This document shows, one piece after another, positions 33,540 to 41,700 of a DNA stretch of 49,754 bases. The DNA is taken from assembly GCA_934385225.1 (NCBI GenBank), contig CAKRPQ010000005.1:1-49754 (forward strand), written 5' to 3'. The notes under the pieces are model-generated. The model was not told where the DNA came from. It saw only the letters and a list, made by a program, of their open reading frames with translations, and did no database searches. The first letter of the stretch is position 1. The number at the start of each line of letters is the position of its first letter. This DNA is from an uncultured Eubacteriales bacterium (GTDB lineage Bacteria; Bacillota; Clostridia; Oscillospirales; CAG-272). Both the position numbers and the translations under genes were made by a program.

Positions 33540-33540
33540 A

Positions 33541-34647
33541 TCAGTTTCCCGCCTTTCTTTCCTTGCGGGAGAACAGGGAAGGAATCTTTTTTGTGAAGAA
33601 TGAGGTCAGCTTGTCCGCGTCAAATTCGTTTTCGCCCATAATTCCGCGTCTGAAAAAGAGAACGATTATCATTATAACAACGGAGAATACAACGAGACGG
33701 AATCCCGAACGGAAAACGGACGGCAGATGAATGCCGAGAAAAGTACCGCTGTCAAGGCCGCGAAGCCACCATTCGGAACAGCCGATGTAGAGGAACGAAG
33801 CGAGGATAGAGCCGGTTATCGAGCCGATACCGCCGATAACGACTATAAGAAGTATTTCATATGTGAGCGCGGAGGAGAACTGACTTGCCACGAGTGAGGT
33901 CTGGTACATGGCAAGCAGTGCGCCGCCTACGCCCGCGAGTGCGGAGCTGATTACAAATGCGATGGTTTTGTGCTTTGAAAGGTTTATGCCCATCGCCTCG
34001 GCTGCAATCTCGTCGTCGCGTATCGCTTTCATTGCTCTGCCGTAAGTTGAGCGAATGAGAAGCACGACGATGAGTATTCCGATGCCGACCATTATGACGT
34101 AGGGGAACAATTTCTGAAAATAGGGATAGGAACGGAGCGAAACAGAGCCGTTTGTAATTTTTTCAAGCCCCGTCCACTGCGTAAGCGCGCGGACGATCTC
34201 GGCAATACCGAGAGTTGCGATGGCGAGGTAGTCGCTTTTGAGTTTCAGAACGGGAAGACCGATGAGAAACGCGAAAAGCCCTGCCACAACGCCCGCAAGA
34301 AGAACGCCGACGAGCCACGGGAGTGCAAATTTAATTGCTCCGCCGTCACACATATAATAAACTGACGCGCGCGAGGCGACGGGAATGGTCAGAATTGCGT
34401 AAGTATAGCCGCCGAGCAGCATAAATCCTGCCTGACCGAGCGAAAACAGACCCGTAAAACCGTTCAAGAGGTTCATTGAGACCGTAAGGAGTGCGTAGAC
34501 CGTTCCTTTTTTGAGTACGGAGATGAGCATCGAATATGACGGCAGAGTCATATCGGCGATAAGGAGCGCACCGAATATTATAAGGAAGAAAATTATCGTT
34601 TTTATTGTTTTTCCGCTTGCGTGCGGTTTTTTTAATGAGTTTTTCAT
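33541..34647 (-). CDS. livM: Branched-chain amino acid ABC transporter permease LivM
   Basis: A 368-aa permease with about nine hydrophobic helices. Family blocks include LNGFTGLFSLGQAGFMLLGG, LPVLKLKSDYLAIATLGIAE, MKAIRDDEIAAEAMGI (coupling loop to the ATPases) and GGIGSITGSILASFLY. A hydrophilic C-terminal extension of about 30 residues (FFTKKIPSLFSRKERKAGN) is longer than usual. It lies 14 nt after livH with AAAGGAAG before its ATG. Confidence 0.94.
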   Translation of the reverse strand: MKNSLKKPHASGKTIKTIIFFLIIFGALLIADMTLPSYSMLISVLKKGTVYALLTVSMNLLNGFTGLFSLGQAGFMLLGGYTYAILTIPVASRASVYYMCDGGAIKFALPWLVGVLLAGVVAGLFAFLIGLPVLKLKSDYLAIATLGIAEIVRALTQWTGLEKITNGSVSLRSYPYFQKLFPYVIMVGIGILIVVLLIRSTYGRAMKAIRDDEIAAEAMGINLSKHKTIAFVISSALAGVGGALLAMYQTSLVASQFSSALTYEILLIVVIGGIGSITGSILASFLYIGCSEWWLRGLDSGTFLGIHLPSVFRSGFRLVVFSVVIMIIVLFFRRGIMGENEFDADKLTSFFTKKIPSLFSRKERKAGN

Positions 34648-34661
34648 TTTTCTTCCTTTCT

Positions 34662-35525
34662 TTATACTTTGTCTATTTTCTTTTCTCCGAAGAGGCCTGA
34701 GGGCTTAACACAGAGAATTACTATAAGAAGCGCAAATGTGAACGCGTCCGAGAACGGCGTGAGCCCGACCATTTTGAGGAGGTTTTCGCATATACCGATA
34801 ATGAACGCACCGACGACAGCACCGGGGATAGAACCTATTCCGCCGACAACGGCTGCAACGAATGCTCGAAGACCCGGCATTGCTCCCGACGTCGGAATTA
34901 CGGACGGATAGTTGTTGAAGTAGAGAACAGAGCCTGCCGCGGCGAGAAACGCGCCGATGACGAAAGTCATACTTATTACGCTGTTTATTTTTATTCCCAT
35001 AAGCCTTGCCGTTTCAAAATCAACCGAGGAAGCTCTCATTGCCATTCCTATTTTCGTTTTGTTTATCAGAAGTACAAGGACGACAACGAGCGCGAGCGCA
35101 ATGAACGGCGTTATTATAGTAACCATATTTGTCGTTGCGCCGAGAACTGTCACGTTCTTGATGAGGAACGGAAGTGTCGGATAAGGCTTCGGAAGACCGC
35201 CTGTCACATAGAGCGCAACGTTCTGGATAAGGTATGAAACGCCGATGGCGGAGATCATTGCCGACATACGCGGTGCCGAACGAAGCGGTTTATATGCGCA
35301 CTTTTCGATGAGGAACGCAAGCAGAACCGTTAAAAGTATTGCTATCGGTATTGAGGCGTAGAACGGCATACTCGTCTGCAAATAGACGACAAGCAGTCCC
35401 GCAACCATGAAGACATCGCTGTGCGCGAAGTTTATAAGACGAAGTATGCCGTACACCATGGTATATCCTATGGCGATGAGCGCATACTGACCGCCGGCGG
35501 ATATGCCGGCAAGTAGATATGCCAT
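34662..35525 (-). CDS. livH: Branched-chain amino acid ABC transporter permease LivH
   Basis: A 287-aa permease beginning AYLLAGISAGGQYALIAIGY, the usual LivH N-terminus, with YGILRLINFAHSDVFMVAGL, MRASSVDFETARLMGI and VVGGIGSIPGAVVGAFIIGI as family blocks. The start is ATG 35525, eight bases after AAGGAAGG; the upstream in-frame extension is not protein-like. An attenuator-like hairpin separates it from livK, so permease levels are probably lower than binding-protein levels. Confidence 0.95.
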   Translation of the reverse strand: MAYLLAGISAGGQYALIAIGYTMVYGILRLINFAHSDVFMVAGLLVVYLQTSMPFYASIPIAILLTVLLAFLIEKCAYKPLRSAPRMSAMISAIGVSYLIQNVALYVTGGLPKPYPTLPFLIKNVTVLGATTNMVTIITPFIALALVVVLVLLINKTKIGMAMRASSVDFETARLMGIKINSVISMTFVIGAFLAAAGSVLYFNNYPSVIPTSGAMPGLRAFVAAVVGGIGSIPGAVVGAFIIGICENLLKMVGLTPFSDAFTFALLIVILCVKPSGLFGEKKIDKV

Positions 35526-35583
35526 AATTAAATCCTTCCTTACTGACTTTTTACGGTCGGTCTCTGTGTCATAAAAAGCGTAA

Positions 35584-35609
35584 GGCACGGCGACAGGTTG
35601 CGCCGTGCC
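35584..35609 (-). terminator. Attenuator-like hairpin between livK and livH
   Basis: GGCACGGCG (35584-35592) pairs with CGCCGTGCC (35601-35609) around an 8-nt loop. On the minus strand it lies 25 bases after the livK stop and is followed by a weak T-rich stretch. Such partial terminators let the binding-protein mRNA exceed the permease mRNA, or protect its 3' end. Confidence 0.65.
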
Positions 35610-35635
35610 CTATCGAAAAACTTAAAGGGTCAGAA

Positions 35636-36850
35636 TCAATTTGCTTTCTGCTCTTTTACGAAGTCCCACTTGCCCTCGGCAGTGTCAACCTTCTTGATGA
35701 ATGCGGTGTCGCGAACGGCGTCGCCTGTTGCGTTAAAGTAGATCGTACCCGTAACGCCTGTGAATGCCGTTCCCGCGTCCTTCATTGTCGCAAGCGAATC
35801 GCGGACTGCGACGGACGTGAGCTTGCCGTCCTTAACCTCTGCGTGTTCGATAGCATAGAGAGCCGTCATGTAAGCGTCATAACCCATTGCGGAAACAGCC
35901 GCTACCATATCGTCGCCGCCGTTGTCTGTGATGAGCTGAGAATCGGAATTGAGCCAAGCGCGGAAACCGTCGTCGAATTCTGCGTTTGCGCCTTCCTGGT
36001 AGAAGGTCGTGACCTCAACCTTGACGTCCTTGTCCTTTGCGGCGCTGATTATCTGGTTAGAGTCCCATGTGTCGCCCGCAAGGATCGTTCCCGTGTAGCC
36101 GAGAGCGGCAGCCTTTGCGATTATAAGCTGTGCATATGACGTCGATGTGGGAGAGAAGATAACGCCCGCACCGTTGTCGATTGCTTTCTGAACATAAGAG
36201 GTAAAGTCGGCATTGTCTTTCGGGAATGTTTCGTAAATGCAATTTTCCTCGCCGAATGCAGCCTTGAAGTAGTTTGAAAGTCCGACGTCGTAGTCGTTGC
36301 CCTGCTGGGCGAGAACGTAAGCCTTTTCAACGCCGAGATCCTTTGCGTATCCCGCGAGAACCGTACCCTGGAAAGGATCGAGGAAGCAAACGCGGAAGTA
36401 GTAGTCATTGCCTTCCGTCACCTGCGGGTTTGTGCAGGTGACACCGATTGCGGGAACCTTTGCATTCTTGAAAGATTCGCCGGCTGCAATCGAAACGCCC
36501 GAACCGTAAGAACCGAGTACCGCAAGCGATTTTGCCGCGATAAGGTCTGCGGCAGCTGAGGGGGCTTTGTCGTTCGAGGACTGGTTGTCAACGATTTTAA
36601 GAGTTACCTTGTATTCCTTGCCGTCGAGCGTGACGGTAGGCTTTATGCTGTTTGCATAGCGTATGCCGAGGGTTTCCTGTTTACCGCCGGGGCCGTTGTC
36701 GCCCGATGCCGGTTCGTAAACGCCGATAACGATTTCCGAGGCGGACGCGAGGTCGATCTCCGTGCCGTTCTTTTCAGCTCCGCAGGATGCGAGCATCAGG
36801 CAGCCGAGAGTGAGAACGACGGCAAGAATGAGTGAAAGTGTTTTTTTCAT
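35636..36850 (-). CDS. livK: Branched-chain amino acid ABC transporter substrate-binding lipoprotein
   Basis: A 404-aa lipoprotein: signal peptide and lipobox LASCG (Cys23), then a type I periplasmic-binding fold. Recognised parts are EIVIGVYEPASGDNGPGGKQ, VLGSYGSGVSIAAGESFKNA, IGVTCTNPQVTEGNDYYFRV, VLAQQGNDYDVGLSNYFK and AVSAMGYDAYMTALYAIE. It captures Leu/Ile/Val or a related ligand outside the membrane. Start ATG 36850 after AAGGAG; a 14-codon extension lacks a site. The first gene of the liv operon, which is in the standard K-H-M-G-F order. Confidence 0.94.
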   Translation of the reverse strand: MKKTLSLILAVVLTLGCLMLASCGAEKNGTEIDLASASEIVIGVYEPASGDNGPGGKQETLGIRYANSIKPTVTLDGKEYKVTLKIVDNQSSNDKAPSAAADLIAAKSLAVLGSYGSGVSIAAGESFKNAKVPAIGVTCTNPQVTEGNDYYFRVCFLDPFQGTVLAGYAKDLGVEKAYVLAQQGNDYDVGLSNYFKAAFGEENCIYETFPKDNADFTSYVQKAIDNGAGVIFSPTSTSYAQLIIAKAAALGYTGTILAGDTWDSNQIISAAKDKDVKVEVTTFYQEGANAEFDDGFRAWLNSDSQLITDNGGDDMVAAVSAMGYDAYMTALYAIEHAEVKDGKLTSVAVRDSLATMKDAGTAFTGVTGTIYFNATGDAVRDTAFIKKVDTAEGKWDFVKEQKAN

Positions 36851-36946
36851 GATTTCTTGTTCTCCTTGAATAGATTTTTGAAAACGGAACACTGTATATG
36901 CAAGAAACTTGTTTCAAAAAAGCATCACATTTTCAAATTTTGCTAT

Positions 36947-36975
36947 ATTATAAAACGAAAATTCATTTTTGTCAA
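36947..36975 (-). promoter_or_regulatory. Perfect consensus promoter of the liv operon
   Basis: On the minus strand TTGACA (36970-36975), 17-nt spacer, TATAAT (36947-36952). The leader to the livK ATG is about 90 bases. A palindrome GAAACTTGTTTC (36904-36915) lies within this leader and may be an operator. No riboswitch or T-box motif was recognised. Confidence 0.9.
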
Positions 36976-37043
36976 GGGTTTTTACGAAAAAAAAGCGATT
37001 TTTTTGCGAAAAATGCAATTACAGACATCGAAAGTTGCAAAAT

Positions 37044-37060
37044 ATCAACCGCAGGTTGAT
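37044..37060. repeat. Inverted repeat in the gap between liv promoter and MFS gene
   Basis: ATCAACC (37044-37050), GCA spacer, GGTTGAT (37054-37060), a 7-3-7 inverted repeat without a T tract, so not a terminator by itself. It lies about 70 bases upstream of the liv -35 box. The rest of the gap 36976-37110 is A/T-rich with no gene seen. Confidence 0.45.
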
Positions 37061-37110
37061 GAAAAATGCGATTTAAGATTTTTCTCCGTCATAATCACGG
37101 GCATCGGAGT

Positions 37111-37142
37111 AAAAAAACGGACGTTCAATTTGAACGCCCGTT
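37111..37142 (-). terminator. Terminator of the MFS gene, containing its stop codon
   Basis: On the minus strand ACGG-(mismatch)-CGTTCA pairs with TGAACG-(mismatch)-CCGT around a 3-nt loop, followed by seven T residues. The TGA stop codon (37125-37127) of the MFS gene lies within the stem. Confidence 0.85.
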
Positions 37143-38372
37143 CTGATCTTTGTTTTTGTAAAGTGAAGGGAAGCGGTACTTGTCGGAGACGCACAGGATA
37201 GCTACGAGCGTGACGGTAATGATACCGAGAACGCCGATTATAAGCCACGCACGGTTGTATCCGAGACGGTCGATAGCTTTACCGATACCGATGTTTCCGA
37301 GTCCCGCGAAAGCGCCTGTTACCGTGTTTACAAACGAATTTATCCGTCCCCAATGCGACGACGGAATACGCCTTGTCATATACGGCTGGTTGCCGAGCGT
37401 TGCGAACACCTCGCCTATGGTGAATACTGTCATGAGTACGAAATACATGGGTATAGCGTTCTGGAAAAAGCGGAAGCAGTAGAGACCGCCCGCGATAAGA
37501 GTCTCACCTATCAGAACCTTGCGCACGTCCGTAATCTTTCCGAGAAATGTTGTAACTATCGGTGTGGCGGCGATCACGACGAAAGCATTTACGCTTGTCA
37601 TAAACCCGAATATCGTTGCGCCTTTTGCACCGTACAGGTTCTCCATATTAAGCGGAAGAAGATAGTTGAACTGTCCATAAACGACGGCGGCAAAGCCCAT
37701 TGCAAGCGCATAGACAACGAGAGTCGGTCTTTCGCGCAGAATTGTAAATATGCCCGTGTTTTCGCGTTTTTCCTCGTATTCGCTGACTGTCTTTTTTTCG
37801 ACGCTGAGCTGTTTTACAAAGAAAAATATGAGAACGGTCGAGGAAAATGTCGCAAGTCCCGTAATGATAAATGCAAGACCGAGATATTTTTCAAACAGCA
37901 GACCGCCGAGCGTGGGTGCGAGCACAAGACCGAGATTCATTCCGAGATATTGCAGGCTGTAAGCCTTTTCTCTGTCGTCGCCGTCGCTGAGATCGGCAAC
38001 GAGCGCGTCGTATGACGGACCTTCAATCGTCGCAAAAAGTCCCGCAAGATAGAAAAGACCTATGCTGTACTTTGAAAGCGGAATAAATCCGCTCACTATG
38101 TAAGAAATTACGGTGACCATATCGCAGATGATTATTATTTTCTTTCTGCTGACGCTGTCGGCGAGCTTTCCTCCGAGGAGTAACATCGGAAACTGCAAGA
38201 CAGTCATGAACATTGAGATGGCGGCTATTGTCGTTGCGTCGTAGCCGAGCTTGTTTTTCAGTATGAGCGTCATTAGAGGCCAGATGAGCGATCCCATGCT
38301 GGTGACGATTCTCCCGAAAAATAATATGTATATTTCTCTGCTGAGATTTTTGTACTGAGTTAAGAATTTCAT
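37125..38372 (-). CDS. Major facilitator superfamily transporter
   Basis: A 415-aa protein with about 12 membrane helices. Motif A-like GGKLADSVSRKKIII follows helix 2, and a QYLGMNLGLVLAPTLGGLLF helix 5 with the antiporter-like G-x-x-x-G-P pattern suggests drug/H+ antiport. The start is ATG 38372 after AAGGAAG; the longer frame upstream passes through an AT-rich promoter region and is not coding. A second motif (GKAIDRLGYNRAWLIIG) is at the matching position of the second half. Probably an efflux pump; substrate unknown. It is transcribed alone, from its own promoter to its own terminator. Confidence 0.92.
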   Translation of the reverse strand: MKFLTQYKNLSREIYILFFGRIVTSMGSLIWPLMTLILKNKLGYDATTIAAISMFMTVLQFPMLLLGGKLADSVSRKKIIIICDMVTVISYIVSGFIPLSKYSIGLFYLAGLFATIEGPSYDALVADLSDGDDREKAYSLQYLGMNLGLVLAPTLGGLLFEKYLGLAFIITGLATFSSTVLIFFFVKQLSVEKKTVSEYEEKRENTGIFTILRERPTLVVYALAMGFAAVVYGQFNYLLPLNMENLYGAKGATIFGFMTSVNAFVVIAATPIVTTFLGKITDVRKVLIGETLIAGGLYCFRFFQNAIPMYFVLMTVFTIGEVFATLGNQPYMTRRIPSSHWGRINSFVNTVTGAFAGLGNIGIGKAIDRLGYNRAWLIIGVLGIITVTLVAILCVSDKYRFPSLYKNKDQNGRSN

Positions 38373-38453
38373 TTTTCTTCCTTTTTTATATAGCAATAGA
38401 TTTACTGCCCAATAACTTTTTATGTCAGAAAATTGATATTTTTTGTTTGTATT

Positions 38454-38482
38454 ATTATATCGCAAATGAATTTTCCGTGCAA
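38454..38482 (-). promoter_or_regulatory. Promoter of the MFS gene
   Basis: On the minus strand TTGCAC (38477-38482), 17-nt spacer, perfect TATAAT (38454-38459), about 80 bases before the ATG. Confidence 0.75.
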
Positions 38483-38738
38483 TAATAAATATAAAGATAA
38501 GGGCTGTTTTAGTTGGCAACATCAACAGTATATCACTTTTCGAATGTTTTGTCAACCGATACAAGGAATAGACGCTGTTCACGTTATGCAATAAAAAACG
38601 GCTCGAAAAACAATTTGTTTTTTGTGCATATTGTGATAGAATGTATAATACATTCGATGACGGCAAGTCGAATTTGCCTAAAAAATATCCGATCTTATAA
38701 AAAATATGGCTTATCTCGAAAAAAATCGTTTTTTTATG

Positions 38739-38747
38739 TGATATAAT
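38739..38747 (+). promoter_or_regulatory. Extended -10 promoter of the esterase-LRR-dockerin gene
   Basis: TGATATAAT, an extended -10 element with TATAAT at 38742-38747; the -35 region is only A/T-rich. The ATG at 38782 follows about 28 bases after the expected transcription start. Confidence 0.6.
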
Positions 38748-38781
38748 TTATTTATAAAATAAAAAAAGAAAGGCGAAAAAC

Positions 38782-41700
38782 ATGAAAAACAAAATTCTCA
38801 GGTTGCTAAGCCTCTTTCTTGTCATCTGCACGGTTGCGTCCGTGGTAGTTCTGCCCGCTTCGGCAGAGGACATGAAGAGCATTCTCGATCTTGACATTGC
38901 AAAGATCGGGAAGATCTACTTCAAAGGCGAGACCGATAAGGACTTTACGACTTATAAAGTCGGCGAGGAAATGGTATTTACCATGACGCTTTACGCGGAC
39001 GGCGAGCAGATTACGGCTCCGTATTTCAGCTATAATATCGTAGCCGATGACGGAACTTCGTCGAGCGGATACGTCGATGCGAAAAGCGGCACGGCGCAGA
39101 TCAGGACGTCGATATCGAAAGCGGGTGCGGTCAGACTTACCGTCAACCCGTGCGATGCGAGGAAGAACGTTATAAGAGACGATAACGGGATAATCACTCC
39201 GTTTGAAGGCGGCGCAATCGCGAATGCGGACGAAATCGCGCTTATTGCCGCAGAGCCGAGCGACTTTGACGCTTTCTGGGAAAGACAGCTTGCTCTTCTT
39301 GACGAGTGCGCTCCCAATCCCATTTCGATAGAGCAGGTCGATTCGGGAAACAACAAATTTGTTTCCTACATAATTAAAATAAATTGTATCGGAAACCCCG
39401 ATCAGATTGCTACGCACGCAACATATGTGGCAGGCGTTCTCACAATGCCTAAAAATGCCGAAAAAGGAAGCCTTAAACTTCGTCTCGGCTTCCAGGGGTA
39501 CGGCGTGACGAGTGCGTCGGTTAATCCCGTTGCGAATACGGCGTATTTCAGCGTTTGCGCACACAGCATGGAACAGTTAAGACCCGGAAGCTATTACGAT
39601 AAGGCTTCTCTCGGACTTGACGGTTACGGTTTTTCGAAAGCGGAAAATGCCGATCCCGAAAACAGCTATTTTAAGAATATGCTTCTCCGCGATGTTCAGG
39701 CGGTTCGCTTTCTCTGTAAATATTTCGGAGAAACGGGCGTATCCTCTAACGTAGACGGTATTGATACCTCCGCATGGCGGGGACTCTGGGACGGCGTGTA
39801 TCTTGAAACCTCCGGCGGAAGCCAGGGCGGTTTTCAGTCTCTTGCGGTTGCGGGACTTGTGCCCGAGGTGACCGTATGTTCCCCCGATGTTCCGTGGTTT
39901 GCAAATCTTGCCACCGAGACCGACCCGACAAAGTTCCGCCCGACGTTCTATCCGAGCTATGTTGACGGACTCAGATATTTTGATGCGGCGAGCTTCGCAA
40001 AACGTATAAAGGGTAAGGTAAATATGTCTGCGGGTACGGGTGATCCGCTTTGCCCGATGTTCACGACACAGACGATATTCAATAACCTTAATACAGAGGC
40101 AAAGTTTACGTTCAGACAGGGTAAAAAGCACGGCACGACAAACACCTACCCGATTGATATGACGCAGTATAAGATGCCCGAAATCGGAGTGGGTGACGAA
40201 TACACTCTTCCGTTTGAAATAGCGTCTGTCTCCGACGAAAACGTTGTTGCAAAGACTTCTCCAAAGGTAGTAACGGGTCTTAAAGCGGGAAGTGTCGCGA
40301 TTACATTTACAAACGGAACAAAGAGAACATACAATGTTGTAAATCGTTCGGCGGACATCTTTACCGTGAGCGGAAATATCGACGCTTCAAGTTCGGAATA
40401 TGCCGAATTCAAAGCGGCGTTTGCCGACACATGGAAATCATATACCGGCAATGCGGCACTGTTTGACGGTGCGGATACATCGGCGTATGATACAAAATCC
40501 GAAAATGCCCTGATTATCTGTGATACGACCGCTTCTTCTGCGTCAGAAAGCAAAGAGGAAATAAGGAACGCATACGCTTCGTTTGATAACGTCGCGGTTG
40601 TCCTTGCAGGGGACAAATCCACTTCCGATTATCACAGAACGCTTATAGAACTCTGCTATGATGAGGATTCAAAATTCTGCCTTGCGGGATTCGGCGGTAC
40701 TGACTATACGGAGCTCGGCAAAGCAGCCGCCGAACAGTTCTATTCCTCCGTTATCGGTACGGAAACGGATTCCGTTACAATGGAAGCGGTTCTTGAAGAC
40801 GGTTCGTCTGCGGGTGATTTTATTGCGACAGGTACCGCGGCGGTTGTTCCTTATACCGTGCCTCTCTATATGGCGAAATATGAGGGATTCAGCCAAAATA
40901 CGATAACAGAGACGGGTGAGGATTACGATATTATCCGCATTACGGGTAAGCACGTATCAAAGGATATAAAAGTTTATTCGTCCGCCGTCGCAAGCGGTGA
41001 AGGCTGGATCATAACAGAGAGCGGTAAGCTCGTCGTCTATCCCGATTTTGTCTGCGGTTGGAACGGTTATATTGACAGCGTTACATCGATAGAAGTAAAA
41101 GAGGGCGTAAAGGCTCTTTCCGAAGGCGCTTTTGCGCTCGGAAGCGACGGCATGGAAGTCAAGCTGCCGTATTCGCTTGAAAGCATTGACGCTACCGCTT
41201 TCGGCGGAAAGAAAGTGAACGTCGTTTCCTATGACGGAACGACGGGCGAAACGTTTGCGGCCGAAAATTCGCTTTCGTTTACAAGTCTCGGCGATGCGGG
41301 CGACTGCGGAGCAGACGTGTTCTGGTTCTATAAGGACGGCGTACTCACAATAAGCGGTACGGGTACTACTCCCGAGGTGAAGATAAGCGGTTGGGGCAAA
41401 CCCGAAACATCGCCGTGGTATAAATATTACGACGATATCGAAAAGATTGTTGTCGACGAAAACGTGACAACGCTTTCGGGAGCCTGCTTCCACTATATGA
41501 GAAAAACAAAGCTCGTCGAAATAACGCCGAACCTCAAAAAGTTGTCGGGGACGGTGTTTGAGACTATGGGAGATCTTGTTTCGATCTATTATAAGGGCGA
41601 AACACCCGTCACGGGCGAGGCAAATATCAGATCAATAGACAATCTTTCGCTCACATACACTTTCGACGGCTGCGGAAATCTCAAAACGTTCGTTCTTTCG

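Larger units (their letters stand above)
38373..38781. other. AT-rich divergent intergenic region (409 bp)
   Basis: No gene is seen here; the short frames present are AT-rich and not protein-like. It holds the MFS promoter on the minus strand, an extended -10 promoter for the esterase gene at its right end, and a further unassigned TATAAT at 38644-38649. Frequent T and A runs (for example 38720-38735) suggest intrinsic curvature. Confidence 0.7.

Noticed and set aside
36851..36975. Riboswitch or T-box leader before livK
   Set aside because: The leader is only about 90 bases, with no T-box (GGUGG-type) element and no recognisable aptamer fold; only a short palindrome is seen.
38373..38666. 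98-residue N-terminal extension of the MFS protein
   Set aside because: It covers an AT-rich promoter region and does not look like protein; the ATG at 38372 has an RBS and begins at a typical MFS N-terminus.
38513..38746. 77-codon frame in the intergenic region
   Set aside because: AT-driven, no RBS, no domain, and it overlaps the promoter of the downstream gene.
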